64,000 nt of DNA, taken from the NCBI GenBank assembly GCA_045542115.1, contig JAZQKK010000001.1:35619-99618 (forward strand), written 5' to 3'. The translations under genes were made by a program, and so were the position numbers. The notes below the pieces were generated by a model. It was not told where the DNA came from, did not search any database, and saw nothing but the letters and a program-made list of their open reading frames with translations. How positions within the stretch are numbered: the first letter of the stretch is position 1; each line of letters opens with the position of its first letter. Source of the DNA: RGIG995 sp045542115 (GTDB lineage Bacteria > Bacillota > Clostridia > Oscillospirales > UBA644). Below are positions 23,790-32,094 of the stretch, piece by piece.

Positions 23790-24118
23790 TCAGTTTCGCA
23801 GCAGAGGGAACAGGGGTCTTTTCCGCTCCGTTTTGCCGTTTTGAGGGGTGTTCCTATTACGGTCTTGGACCGTTTTAAGGAAGAACAGTCTTTCGAGACG
23901 TGATATTTGGTTCCCTGTTCGGTGACGTAAACGATGGTATCGTCTTCCGGTTGAGGTTTTGTAGCTACATCGTTCCAGGGCTCTTTTTCATCCAATTCGA
24001 TTCCGTGGGTTTTGAGAGAAACGGTTTGTCCTTCCCGGATGCCCAGCCACAATACGGCACCGATCGCCAATGCAAATACCAATAAGATGCAGGCGCTCTG
24101 TAAAAATCTCCGGCTCAT
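23786..24118 (-). CDS. Membrane-anchored protein with a small Cys/His C-terminal domain
   Basis: A 110-residue protein: one N-terminal membrane helix (LQSACILLVFALAIGAVLWL, about 6-25), an acidic linker, then a compact domain reading YVTEQGTKYHVSKDCSSL ... GKDPCSLCC. The H-x4-C and C-x2-C spacing resembles the short zinc-binding modules found at the end of some surface and DNA-uptake-related proteins; function unknown. The start at 24118 has GGAGG 7 nt upstream and overlaps the stop of a 33-residue gene (ATGA). The longer frame upstream would contradict this SD site. Confidence 0.75.
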   Translation of the reverse strand: MSRRFLQSACILLVFALAIGAVLWLGIREGQTVSLKTHGIELDEKEPWNDVATKPQPEDDTIVYVTEQGTKYHVSKDCSSLKRSKTVIGTPLKTAKRSGKDPCSLCCETE

Positions 24119-24216
24119 TTCGATTCCTCCAAAGCCTCTTCTGCAATGATTCTGCGTTTGCTGTGCATTTCTTCCGAAATCCGTAGGAAACAGGGTTGAT
24201 AATAGTTTTCTCTCAT
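24115..24216 (-). CDS. Small hypothetical protein, 33 residues, coupled to the membrane protein
   Basis: Begins MRENYYQPCF and continues as a charged, probably helical peptide (RISEEMHSKRRIIAEEALEESK). It has AAGGTGG 7 nt before its ATG, and its TGA overlaps the next ATG by 4 bp, which is the main reason to call it real. Too short for family assignment. It may mainly serve translational coupling. Confidence 0.55.
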   Translation of the reverse strand: MRENYYQPCFLRISEEMHSKRRIIAEEALEESK

Positions 24217-24341
24217 TATGGACCACCTTGAATGATACGTTTTTTATATGATACAATATAAATTTGAAAATTATAAGAAATCTATTTGAATTCAAAGTGA
24301 AGAATAAGGAAAGAAATCGAATGAAATTTGTCTTAAATCAA

Positions 24342-24394
24342 TTGACAAAGGTCGAATAATGTGCTAAAATACTCCTGTATTAATATACGGGAGT
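24342..24394 (+). promoter_or_regulatory. Promoter and 5' hairpin that covers the SD of the transporter gene
   Basis: TTGACA (24342-24347), 17 nt, TAAAAT (24365-24370). Directly after it ACTCC-T-GTAT / ATAC-G-GGAGT (24371-24394) forms a hairpin at the very 5' end of the mRNA; its 3' arm holds GGGAG, the only SD-like site before the ATG at 24405. This could limit translation or protect the mRNA. Confidence 0.65.
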
Positions 24395-24404
24395 ATTTCA
24401 TACT

Positions 24405-25532
24405 ATGAAATTGCCGAAGATTTTTCAATCCGTTTGGGGCTTTTTTTACCGGAATCCGGTGCTGTGTCTAGCGGGAGCGCTGGCGCTCGTCTCCGCAATT
24501 TTAGTTCCCCCGGACGCCCAATATCTGCAATATTTTGATTTCCGCACGCTGACCTGTCTGTTTTGCACGTTGGCGGTGATTTGTGCCTTGCAGGACATTC
24601 ACTTCTTTACCATTCTCGCGGAACGTCTCGTAAAGCTGACAGGGAATTTGCGGATGGCGGTGTTTACCTTGGTGGTAATTACGTTCTTAGGGTCGATGGT
24701 ACTAGCCAACGATATGGCACTTTTGACCTTTTTACCCTTAGGATATACGATGCTGGTTTCTACGGACAATAAAAAATATATGGCAGTCGTCTTTATTTTG
24801 CAGAATATTTCTGCGAACCTGGGCGGAATGTTGACTCCCTTTGGGAATCCTCAGAACTTATATCTGTATTCCCGGTTTTCCATTCCCACCGGGGAATTTA
24901 TGAAAATAATGTTCCCTCCGTTTTTAATGGCGATTTTATTGCTGGGCGTTTGTTGCGTGTTTTTTCCCGGAAAGCCTCTGACTCTTCGGGTGCAGACCCA
25001 GGGGGCGCTGTTGCGGAAAAGAAGCATCTTTTATTTGATTTTGTTTGCCTTTTCCGTGGCTATCGTGTTCCGCGTTTTCCCTTACTGGATCGGTCTTATT
25101 ATCGTCCCTTTGGCTCTGTTTTTTGCCGACCGTAAGGCTCTGCGGGAGGTTGATTACGGTCTGCTGTTTACCTTCGTGTTCTTCTTTATTTTTGCCGGCA
25201 ACCTGTCCCGTATCGACGTGGTTCGTACGGTTTTGTCCGGTTTGATGGAACGAGAGCCGTTGCTGGTTTCGGTCTTGTCCTGTCAGATGATCAGTAACGT
25301 GCCGTCCGCCGTGCTTCTGTCCAATTTCACCACCGATTACGCTCCCCTTCTTGTGGGAGTCAATCTGGGGGGGACGGGGACGCTTATCGCATCGTTGGCA
25401 AGCCTGATTACCTTCCGCAAGTATCGAAAATACGCTCCGGGGAATACGCTGAACTATATGCTGACCTTCTCGGCGTTTAATTTCGGATTTTTACTGGTTC
25501 TCACTGCGGTGGAATATTGGCTCCTGTCTTAA
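24405..25532 (+). CDS. SLC13/ArsB-like membrane transporter
   Basis: A 375-residue integral membrane protein with about 10 hydrophobic helices. Features such as ANDMALLTFLPLGYTML and LGGMLTPFGNPQNLYLY match the ion transporter superfamily (SLC13 dicarboxylate/citrate carriers, ArsB, NhaD), where the NPQN-type hairpin motif forms part of the binding site, and a second repeat SNVPSAVLLSNFTTDY carries the matching motif. At 375 residues it is shorter than SLC13 transporters (about 450-500). Substrate unknown: a dicarboxylate or oxyanion is most likely. It has its own promoter and a structured leader. Confidence 0.8.
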   Translation: MKLPKIFQSVWGFFYRNPVLCLAGALALVSAILVPPDAQYLQYFDFRTLTCLFCTLAVICALQDIHFFTILAERLVKLTGNLRMAVFTLVVITFLGSMVLANDMALLTFLPLGYTMLVSTDNKKYMAVVFILQNISANLGGMLTPFGNPQNLYLYSRFSIPTGEFMKIMFPPFLMAILLLGVCCVFFPGKPLTLRVQTQGALLRKRSIFYLILFAFSVAIVFRVFPYWIGLIIVPLALFFADRKALREVDYGLLFTFVFFFIFAGNLSRIDVVRTVLSGLMEREPLLVSVLSCQMISNVPSAVLLSNFTTDYAPLLVGVNLGGTGTLIASLASLITFRKYRKYAPGNTLNYMLTFSAFNFGFLLVLTAVEYWLLS

Positions 25533-25644
25533 AAAAAACGGTCGTGTTTTTTTTGAATTTATGAATAATGAATGGAAAATATTCATAAAACAAAGGGATA
25601 ATTCCCGTAATTTTTACAAAATTATTACTTTTCTTCAATTACAC

Positions 25645-25673
25645 TTGCAAATTCTTTCATTTGGGTGTATAAT
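25645..25673 (+). promoter_or_regulatory. Sigma-A promoter of serC-serA
   Basis: TTGCAA, a 17-nt spacer and TATAAT, 43 nt upstream of the serC ATG. Confidence 0.72.
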
Positions 25674-25716
25674 CTATCTATTATTGATTGCCGAAAGGCA
25701 GAAAAGGAGAAATGAT

Positions 25717-26793
25717 ATGAGAGTTTACAACTTCGCAGCCGGACCTTCTACCCTTCCTCTCGAAGTGCTGGAACAATGCCAGAAAGAAATGCTGGATTAC
25801 AACGGCACCGGGATGAGCGTCGTGGAGATGTCTCACCGCTCAAAGCCCTTCCAGGCCGTGAACGACGAAGCGCAGTCATTGCTCCGTGAATTGATGAATA
25901 TCCCTGAAAATTACTATGTCCTGTTCGTTCAGGGCGGTGCATCGCAACAGTTTGCCGCCGTTCCTCTGAACTTGATGAAGAACAAAAAGGCCGATTACAT
26001 CGTAACCGGTAACTTTGCAGGGAAAGCCCAGAAAGAGGCTGCAATTTACGGTGATGCTGCAATCGCCGCCTCTTCCAAGGACAAGAATTTTACTTACATT
26101 CCCGACGTGGATAAGATCGCCTTCCGGGAAGGCATCGACTACGTTCACATCACGTCCAACAACACCATCTTCGGAACGAAGTACAACAAATTCCCCGAAG
26201 TGGATTGTCTGGTTGCCGATATGTCTTCCAACATTTTGAGCGAACCTGTGGACGTTTCGAAGTTCGGGCTGATTTATGCCGGCGCTCAGAAGAATATCGC
26301 CCCGGCCGGGGTTACGCTGGTCGTCGTCCGCAAGGATTTGGTGGATGATCAGGAACCGTTGCCCTTCTGTCCCACGATGCTGAAATATTCCGTTCAGGCC
26401 AAGGAAAACAGTTTGTACAATACGCCCCCCTGCTACGGCATTTATATGTCGATGCTGATGTTCCGCTGGCTGAAAAAGATGGGCGGCGTGGCCGAAATGC
26501 AGAAGATCAACGAATACAAAGCCGGTCTTCTCTATGATTTCATTGACAACTCTTCCTTCTACACCAACCCCGTAGACGTGAAGGACCGTTCCATTATGAA
26601 CGTTCCCTTCGTCACCGGTTCCGAAGAAATGGATGCCAAATTTGTAAAAGAAGCCGCTGCTTCCGGTCTGGTCTCCTTGAAGGGGCACCGTCTCGTCGGC
26701 GGGATGCGGGCTTCTATCTACAATTCGATGCCTGTGGACGGCGTAAAAGCCCTCATCGAATTTATGAAGAAATTTGAAATGGAGAATAAGTAA
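25717..26793 (+). CDS. serC: Phosphoserine aminotransferase
   Basis: A 358-residue PLP enzyme for the second step of serine synthesis (3-phosphohydroxypyruvate to O-phosphoserine). N-terminus RVYNFAAGPSTLPLEVLEQ, then MSHRSKPF, QGGASQQFAAVPLNL, the PLP-binding lysine in YAGAQKNIAPAG, and the C-terminal GGMRASIYNSMP typical of class V aminotransferases. Start at 25717 with AAAAGGAG upstream; an out-of-frame ATG lies 5 bp earlier. serA follows after 3 bp. Confidence 0.97.
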   Translation: MRVYNFAAGPSTLPLEVLEQCQKEMLDYNGTGMSVVEMSHRSKPFQAVNDEAQSLLRELMNIPENYYVLFVQGGASQQFAAVPLNLMKNKKADYIVTGNFAGKAQKEAAIYGDAAIAASSKDKNFTYIPDVDKIAFREGIDYVHITSNNTIFGTKYNKFPEVDCLVADMSSNILSEPVDVSKFGLIYAGAQKNIAPAGVTLVVVRKDLVDDQEPLPFCPTMLKYSVQAKENSLYNTPPCYGIYMSMLMFRWLKKMGGVAEMQKINEYKAGLLYDFIDNSSFYTNPVDVKDRSIMNVPFVTGSEEMDAKFVKEAAASGLVSLKGHRLVGGMRASIYNSMPVDGVKALIEFMKKFEMENK

Positions 26794-26796
26794 GCA

Positions 26797-27960
26797 ATGA
26801 AAGAGATTCTTACCCTCAACGCCATCAGCCCGAAGGCTGACGTAGCGTTCGACGATACTTATACCGTTGCAAGCGACGTTCAGAATCCCGTGGGGATTAT
26901 GCTTCGTTCCTTCAATATGCACGAATACGACCTGCCCGCTGACGTTATCGCCGTAGCCCGTGCCGGTGCCGGTACGAACAATATTCCCTGCGATAAGTAT
27001 GCGGAACAGGGCGTCGTGGTCTTTAATACCCCCGGTGCCAACGCCAACGCCGTCAAGGAATTGGTAATGGCCGCTCTCCTTCTCGGCTCTCGGAAGGTTG
27101 CCGAATCGATGGATTGGGTCAAGACCCTGAAAGGCAAAGGGGATGAAGTGGGCAAATTGGTAGAAAAAGGAAAGAGCCAATTTGTCGGCCCCGAAATCAC
27201 CGGTAAGACGTTGGGTATCATTGGGCTTGGCGCCATCGGTGCACGGGTTGCCAACGCTGCCATCGCGCTTGGGATGGAAGTTGTCGGTTACGACCCCTAC
27301 CTGTCGGTGGAAAGCGCTCTTTCGATGTCCCGTCACGTAGTGCGGGTCAACGATCTGGATACCTTGATTAAGACTTCCGATTATATCACCTTGCACGTTC
27401 CTCTGTTGAAGGACAACAAAGGCTTTATTAACGACGATATGATTGCCAAGATGAAGGACGGAGTCGTGATTATCAACGCCGCCCGGGGTGAATTGGTGGA
27501 CAACGCCGCCATTCTCGCCGCCACCAAGTCCGGCAAGGTTTCCCGTTACGTTACCGATTTCCCCAACGACGCTCTCATCGGGGAAGAAAATATCGTTTGC
27601 ATCCCCCACCTGGGCGCTTCCACGCCCGAAGCGGAAGACAACTGTGCTGTAATGGCCGCCAAGCAGTTGGTGGATTATATTGAAAACGGGAATATTGTGA
27701 ACAGCGTCAACTACCCCGCCTGCTCCTGTCCCCGTGCCGGGGCGATGCGGATTGCCGTGCATCACCTCAATCAGCAGAATATGATTGCCCAGATGACTAC
27801 GCTTCTGGCCGCCGAAGGGGTCAACATTGAAAACCTGCTGAATAAGAGCAAGGGCAATTATGCTTACACCATCATCGATACCAATACCCACGTTTCTCAG
27901 CATACCGTGGATGCGATGAAGGCTCTCGACGGTGTCGTTCGCGTTCGCGTGATTCACTAA
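26797..27960 (+). CDS. serA: D-3-phosphoglycerate dehydrogenase
   Basis: A 387-residue NAD-dependent enzyme for the first step of serine synthesis. It has the RAGAGTNNIP substrate segment, the Rossmann motif GIIGLGAIGARVAN, the catalytic Arg in NAARGELVDN, the Glu/His pair in PHLGASTPEAEDN, and a C-terminal ACT domain (about residues 315-387), which usually gives serine feedback control. This is the short type lacking the intervening ASB domain. It forms a two-gene operon with serC; the serB-type phosphatase is not here. Confidence 0.97.
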   Translation: MKEILTLNAISPKADVAFDDTYTVASDVQNPVGIMLRSFNMHEYDLPADVIAVARAGAGTNNIPCDKYAEQGVVVFNTPGANANAVKELVMAALLLGSRKVAESMDWVKTLKGKGDEVGKLVEKGKSQFVGPEITGKTLGIIGLGAIGARVANAAIALGMEVVGYDPYLSVESALSMSRHVVRVNDLDTLIKTSDYITLHVPLLKDNKGFINDDMIAKMKDGVVIINAARGELVDNAAILAATKSGKVSRYVTDFPNDALIGEENIVCIPHLGASTPEAEDNCAVMAAKQLVDYIENGNIVNSVNYPACSCPRAGAMRIAVHHLNQQNMIAQMTTLLAAEGVNIENLLNKSKGNYAYTIIDTNTHVSQHTVDAMKALDGVVRVRVIH

Positions 27961-27982
27961 TCGAAAAAAATCCTATAAAATC

Positions 27983-28026
27983 AACACTCCCAGCAGATTT
28001 TATTCTGTTGGGAGTGTTCTTTTTTA
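27983..28026 (+). terminator. Terminator of serCA operon
   Basis: AACACTCCCA / TGGGAGTGTT stem with a mostly paired interior, followed by CTTTTTT. Confidence 0.88.
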
Positions 28027-28045
28027 ATCCGTTTTGGTTTGGAAA

Positions 28046-28093
28046 TCAGCGTCCTTTGAATATTTCAAGGGCAATCAGTACGTTTTGTTTCAT
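28046..28093 (-). other. Stranded start of a deleted gene: 15-codon frame MKQNVLIALEIFKGR*
   Basis: AAGGAG lies 7 nt before the ATG, overlapping the end of the kinase remnant as a coupled downstream gene would. The frame stops after 15 codons and runs into the serA terminator. Most likely the N-terminus left after deletion of a gene body; a real micro-peptide cannot be excluded. Confidence 0.4.
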
Positions 28094-28286
28094 TGCAATC
28101 TCCTTCTGTTAAGGGGCGGACTGCTTTGTACAGACGACGGTAAGGCCCATAGATGGTTTGATACAAATCCCGTTGCTCTCCCGGGAAAATGTGTTTCTCC
28201 GGTCAGATGAAGTACTTGCCGGCGGTCTGCAAATCCGGATAGATTCCTATTGCAACTTCCACCAGCATCGCCGTGCCCGCCGCTCC
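28065..28286 (-). pseudogene. C-terminal remnant of an FGGY-family sugar kinase
   Basis: Minus-strand translation reads RGAAGTAMLVEVAIGIYPDL then QTAGKYFI, an in-frame TGA (28203-28205), then PEKHIFPGEQRDLYQTIYGP followed by YRRLYKAVRPL. This matches the end of xylulokinase/gluconokinase-like FGGY enzymes (EGAALGAA..AGIY.DL..A and the Y..LY..YR.LYPALR tail). The N-terminal four-fifths is absent. The fragment ends abruptly at about 28286, where a plus-strand gene remnant begins. Confidence 0.7.
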
Positions 28287-28910
28287 TCTGTATGAGAACG
28301 GAAAAATTATCGGATATTTGATGTTCGGACAGGTGGGAAGCGGCAGTAACCGAACGGCGTTGACCGGGAATTGACTGCCGTCTGTGAGTCCTTTCACTGT
28401 CTCACGCCCCCGGGCATCAAAACCGTTGCCATTCGCTCGGACCGTCAGATTCGTGCCTCGGCAAAAATTTTGGAGACCTGTACCGGTTATATTCGCCTAC
28501 AAGCCTTGGCGGTCCTTCGGCGGGACGAATTGCTGTGTCGGTTGGAGGAATACGTCCCGACCCATCTTTCGGAAGACCTGTCGGTGGAAGAGCTTTGTCA
28601 GGTGCTTTCGGTGAGCCGCTCCGCATTGTACCGCTTGTTTCCGGAAGGGGGAGACTGGGGTGTTGCTTCCTTTGTCCGCCGTTGTCGGATGGAGGAGGCG
28701 TACCGTTTGGTTCGCACGACCAATCTGTCCGCGGGGGAGATTTCTCTTGCGGTGGGATTTCGGGACGAGGCCTATTTCGCCGGTCGTTTCGCCTCTATTT
28801 CGGAAGGAGCGTTCGGGAGATGCGAAAATCCCGGTGACAAAAAATGGGAAAAAAGTATGGGAACCTTCTCTTTTGCCTTGACAAACGCCGGAGAATATGC
28901 TATGATATAA
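28287..28910 (+). pseudogene. Decayed AraC-family regulator with PocR-like sensor remnant
   Basis: The plus strand opens mid-domain with PLYENGKIIGYLMFGQVGSG, typical of PocR sensor domains, and stops at 28372-28374. A second frame continues from about 28371 with TPPGIKTVAIRSDRQIRASA through VLSVSRSALYRLF and SAGEISLAVGFRDEAYFAGR, the two HTH motifs of AraC proteins. So the N-terminus is lost and there is one frameshift. The 179-residue C-terminal frame might still be made from an internal start, but no SD site supports it. Confidence 0.72.
28878..28906 (+). promoter_or_regulatory. Sigma-A promoter of VanY-type peptidase gene
   Basis: TTGACA, a 17-nt spacer and TATGAT, lying inside the end of the AraC remnant, 59 nt before the ATG at 28966. 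Confidence 0.78.
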
Positions 28911-28965
28911 TAAATAATTATGTACAATAATACCGCGGTCGTTTTTGCCGTGCAGGAGATTTAAT

Positions 28966-29832
28966 ATGGACGAACAGAGAATAACGGAGAATCGGATGAT
29001 TCTTATCTGGCTTACGGTGTTGACCGTGATAACCCTTGCGGTGTTTGCCTTTTGTTTTTTGGGAAACGGAACTTGGTTTTCTTCGGAAGAACCGGAAGTG
29101 CAAGGCCCCCAATCGTCCACTCAGGATACCTCCGGTGGGCAAACTACGGACGCTCAGCAGCTGGCTTCCATTATCAGTGAAGTTCAGACGAAGATGAATA
29201 ATTTCCAAACCCTTCTGGACTCCCCCTATTTGATGTTCGTGGATGAAACCCATCCCCTTCCCGAAGGATTTGAAGTCGGGGAAACGGTGCTTTTGACCGG
29301 GTCGGAAACCGTGAAAATGGAAAAGTCCGCCGGGGAGAAGATGAACGAATTTTTTGTCGCCGCCGACAAGGCGGGATACGCGGCCACCGTTACCGCCGCC
29401 TACCGCACGCAACAACAGCAACAGAAAGTCTACAACGATGCGGTGCAAGACTTTATGAACGCCGGGTATCCCGCGGAGACCGCCCGGACGATGGCTGCCG
29501 CCTCAGTGGGGTCCGTCAATTGCTCGGAGCATCAATTGGGGCTCGCGGTGGATTTTTCCAAGAAAGAAATGTCCCTCTTGGGAGCGGACGGAAGAACCTT
29601 TGAAGAATATCTAAACGATACGATGCACACGTACGGGTATATCCTCAGCTATCCTGCGGGAAAGACCGAACAGACCGGCCACGATGGAAATACCGTTCAT
29701 TACCGTTACGTCGGCATTGCCGCGGCGGCGGAAATGAAAGAAAAGCAGTGGACCGTTTCCGAATATCGGGATTATCTGTCCACGCAGATTGATTATCTCA
29801 AACAGTACATTCAGTCTCTGGAAAACAAGTGA
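28966..29832 (+). CDS. VanY-type D-Ala-D-Ala carboxypeptidase, membrane-anchored
   Basis: A 288-residue cell-wall peptidase: N-terminal helix (about 11-34), a Ser/Thr/Gln linker, and a C-terminal M15B domain with TAAYRTQQQQQ, SEHQLGLAVDF (His189 and Asp196, zinc ligands) and HYRYVG (His245, third ligand). It trims the terminal D-Ala from peptidoglycan stem peptides. CAGGAG lies 6 nt before the ATG. The next gene, for a small membrane protein, begins 8 bp after the stop. Confidence 0.9.
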   Translation: MDEQRITENRMILIWLTVLTVITLAVFAFCFLGNGTWFSSEEPEVQGPQSSTQDTSGGQTTDAQQLASIISEVQTKMNNFQTLLDSPYLMFVDETHPLPEGFEVGETVLLTGSETVKMEKSAGEKMNEFFVAADKAGYAATVTAAYRTQQQQQKVYNDAVQDFMNAGYPAETARTMAAASVGSVNCSEHQLGLAVDFSKKEMSLLGADGRTFEEYLNDTMHTYGYILSYPAGKTEQTGHDGNTVHYRYVGIAAAAEMKEKQWTVSEYRDYLSTQIDYLKQYIQSLENK

Positions 29833-29840
29833 GGTGCGCT

Positions 29841-30116
29841 ATGGACGAGAACAAACGAAACCGTATGGCCCTTGCCGGATTTATTCTTTCGCTGATGGGG
29901 GTGTGCACCGTGGTCACCTCTCCTTTGCAACTTACCGCCTTGTTGCTTTGCCTTTCTGCGGGAAAAACGTCCCGCTTCGGAAATCTTCGGCGGGTGGGGA
30001 TTTTACTTTCTGCGGTATTTCTGGCCCTCTCGGTCTTGTTGTGGGTGCTGTTTTTCTGCTATTCCCACGTGATTGTGCCATATCTTTCCGAGTTTCTCGG
30101 TGAATTCTATTATTAA
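29841..30116 (+). CDS. Small two-helix membrane protein, 91 residues
   Basis: Starts MDENKRNRMALAGFILSLMG; hydrophobic segments at about 9-42 and 52-80, with a basic cytoplasmic loop between (GKTSRFGNLRRVG). It resembles DUF4190-like small proteins that sit next to envelope enzymes. Start chosen at 29841 (GAGGTG upstream). Function unknown; likely co-transcribed with the VanY-type gene and the cyclophilin. Confidence 0.7.
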   Translation: MDENKRNRMALAGFILSLMGVCTVVTSPLQLTALLLCLSAGKTSRFGNLRRVGILLSAVFLALSVLLWVLFFCYSHVIVPYLSEFLGEFYY

Positions 30117-30128
30117 GGAGCGTTTTAT

Positions 30129-30719
30129 ATGAACCATCAGACTTCGATGCCCGTTGCGGGCCAGCCGATTGCCTGCATCCATACCACCAAAGGTGATATT
30201 TCGGTGAAATTTTTCCCCGAGCAGGCTCCCAAGACTGTGGAGAATTTCTTGACCCACGCGAAAAACGGCTACTATAACGGAATTATTTTCCACCGCGTTA
30301 TTCCCGATTTTATGATTCAGGGCGGCGACCCCACCGGAACGGGAATGGGCGGCGAAAGTATTTGGGGACGGTCGTTCCCCGATGAATTTTCCCGGGAACT
30401 GTTTAATTTCCGCGGCGCTCTTTCGATGGCGAACAGCGGCCCGAATACCAACGGAAGTCAGTTCTTTATCGTGCAGGCTTCTTCGGTAGACCCCCGGATG
30501 ATACAGCAAGTCCGTCAGGTATATCCCGAGGACATCGCCAATGAGTACGCCGAGGTGGGCGGGACGCCTTGGCTGGATTTCCGTCATACTGTGTTTGGCC
30601 AGGTGTATGCCGGAATGGACGTGGTGGACGCCATCTGCAATGCGCCCCGAAACGGCAATGATAAGCCGCTGGAAGAGATTTTCATCTGTTCCATCGACGT
30701 TTCTGAATATAACGCGTAA
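30129..30719 (+). CDS. Peptidyl-prolyl cis-trans isomerase, cyclophilin type
   Basis: A 196-residue cytoplasmic cyclophilin. Conserved catalytic features: IIFHRVIPDFMIQGGDP (Phe-His-Arg with the active-site Arg), GALSMANSGPNTNGSQFFI, and HTVFGQVYAGMDVVDAI. It speeds proline isomerisation during folding. AAGGAG lies 8 nt upstream of the ATG. Confidence 0.95.
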   Translation: MNHQTSMPVAGQPIACIHTTKGDISVKFFPEQAPKTVENFLTHAKNGYYNGIIFHRVIPDFMIQGGDPTGTGMGGESIWGRSFPDEFSRELFNFRGALSMANSGPNTNGSQFFIVQASSVDPRMIQQVRQVYPEDIANEYAEVGGTPWLDFRHTVFGQVYAGMDVVDAICNAPRNGNDKPLEEIFICSIDVSEYNA

Positions 30720-30741
30720 TTAAATTTGGAGGTACTTTAAT

Positions 30742-31707
30742 ATGAAATTAGGTGTTTTGGCAGTTCTTCTCAGCGACCTTCCTTTGAAAGACGCTTTGGC
30801 GTATCTGAAATCGGAAGGCGCACAAATGGTGGAAATCGGTTGTGGCGGATTCCCCGGAAAGGCGCATTGCGACCCGGAAATCCTGCTGAATGACGAAGCG
30901 GCTTTTGCGGAATTTAAAAAGACCGTGGAAGAATCCGGCTTGGAGATTTCCGCATTTTCCGCGCACGGCAATCCCGTGCACCCCAACAAAGAAATTGCAG
31001 ACAAATTTCATAAAGACTTTGAAAACGCCGTCCTTTTGGCAGAAAAAATGGGCGTAGACCGGGTTATCACCTTCTCCGGCTGTCCCGGGGATTGCCCCGA
31101 ATCCAAGCACCCCAACTGGGTGACCTGCCCCTGGCCCGACGATTTTCTGGAAGTTCTCGATTATCAGTGGAACGACGTTCTGATTCCTTACTGGAAGAAA
31201 GAAGCCGCCTTCTGCCGTGCCCACGGTGTGGATAAAATCTGCTTTGAATTGCATCCCGGCTTCTGTGTTTACAATCCCGAAACTCTGTTGAAACTTCGGG
31301 AAGCCGTCGGCCCGGAAATCGGCGCAAACTTTGACCCCTCGCACCTGGTATGGCAGGGAATCGATCCCGTCCGCGCTATTTTCGCATTGAAGGATTGCAT
31401 CTTCCACTTCCACGCCAAGGATACCAAGATTGACCAATACAACGTTTCGGTCAACGGTGTTCTGGATACCAAACATTACGGCGATATTGCCGGCCGAGGT
31501 TGGAGCTTCCGTTCCGTCGGCTACGGCAACGATGAAAAATATTGGAAAGACATTGTTTCCGCTCTGCGTACCATTGACTACGACTACGTAATGAGCATTG
31601 AACACGAAGACGCCCTGATGTCTCCCAAGGAAGGTCTGCGCAAGGCGATGTCCGTGCTGAAAAACGCAATTACTTTTGAGGGCAAAGGCGAAATGTTCTG
31701 GGCCTGA
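30742..31707 (+). CDS. Sugar phosphate isomerase/epimerase family (AP endonuclease 2 fold) protein
   Basis: A 321-residue TIM-barrel protein with metal-ligand segments ICFELHPGF, GANFDPSHLVWQGI, FHFHAKDT and MSIEHED, the pattern of xylose-isomerase-like epimerases (IolE/IolH/IolI relatives). It begins MKLGVLAVLLSDLPLKDAL. The substrate cannot be read; the most similar proteins act on inositol-derived or other rare sugars. GGAGG lies 9 nt upstream. It is the last gene before a tandem repeat array. Confidence 0.88.
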   Translation: MKLGVLAVLLSDLPLKDALAYLKSEGAQMVEIGCGGFPGKAHCDPEILLNDEAAFAEFKKTVEESGLEISAFSAHGNPVHPNKEIADKFHKDFENAVLLAEKMGVDRVITFSGCPGDCPESKHPNWVTCPWPDDFLEVLDYQWNDVLIPYWKKEAAFCRAHGVDKICFELHPGFCVYNPETLLKLREAVGPEIGANFDPSHLVWQGIDPVRAIFALKDCIFHFHAKDTKIDQYNVSVNGVLDTKHYGDIAGRGWSFRSVGYGNDEKYWKDIVSALRTIDYDYVMSIEHEDALMSPKEGLRKAMSVLKNAITFEGKGEMFWA

Positions 31708-31745
31708 GGAACTTAAAACGTTGTTCTTTTCCGTCTTTCTCTCCT

Positions 31746-31988
31746 CGGAGTACTCGCGGTACGCCTTCGGAGGGAAAGAACGAAAAATAACTTCCGTTTA
31801 TAAGTTCCTCCACGGAAACGGAAAATCTTTTCTTTTTTTGCGGAGTACTCGCGGTACGTCTTCGGAGGGAAAGGACGAAAAATAACTTCCGTTTATAAGT
31901 TCCTCCACGGAAACGGAAAATCTTTTCTCTTTTTGCGGAGTACTCGCGGTACGCCTTCGGAGGGAAAGGACGAAAAACAACTTCCGTT
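31746..31988 (+). repeat. Tandem repeat, 95-bp unit, about 2.6 copies
   Basis: Units start at 31746, 31841 and 31936 with CGGAGTACTCGCGGTACG. Each unit carries GTAC/GTAC and CCGT/ACGG mini-hairpins, a CTTCGGAGGGAAAGGACG block and a T-rich end (CTTTTCTTTTTTTG). Copies differ at only a few positions. No open frame runs through it in a convincing way. Confidence 0.9.
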
Positions 31989-32094
31989 ACGTGCCCGTAT
32001 TATAATAATAGTTTATCACTTTGAATTTTCATACGTTTCCGTCCGACATACCGCCGGACGGAAATGCATATCTTGAACCGAGAGGGGGAAGGTT

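Noticed and set aside
25876..27957. 693-codon open frame on the minus strand opposite serC-serA
   Set aside because: It is a mirror of the codon pattern of the two strongly conserved serine genes; its translation is Gly/His/Asn-rich with no family resemblance, and it has no SD site or promoter.
28203..28397. 64-residue hypothetical protein on the minus strand
   Set aside because: Its C-terminal half matches an FGGY kinase tail interrupted by the same stop; the N-terminal half is the shadow of the AraC remnant.
28371..28910. Intact 179-residue AraC protein
   Set aside because: The preceding frame encodes the missing sensor part, there is a frameshift between them, and no SD site precedes an internal start; it is called a pseudogene instead.
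31746..31988. CRISPR array
   Set aside because: Copies are contiguous with no variable spacers and there are no cas genes; it is a plain tandem repeat.
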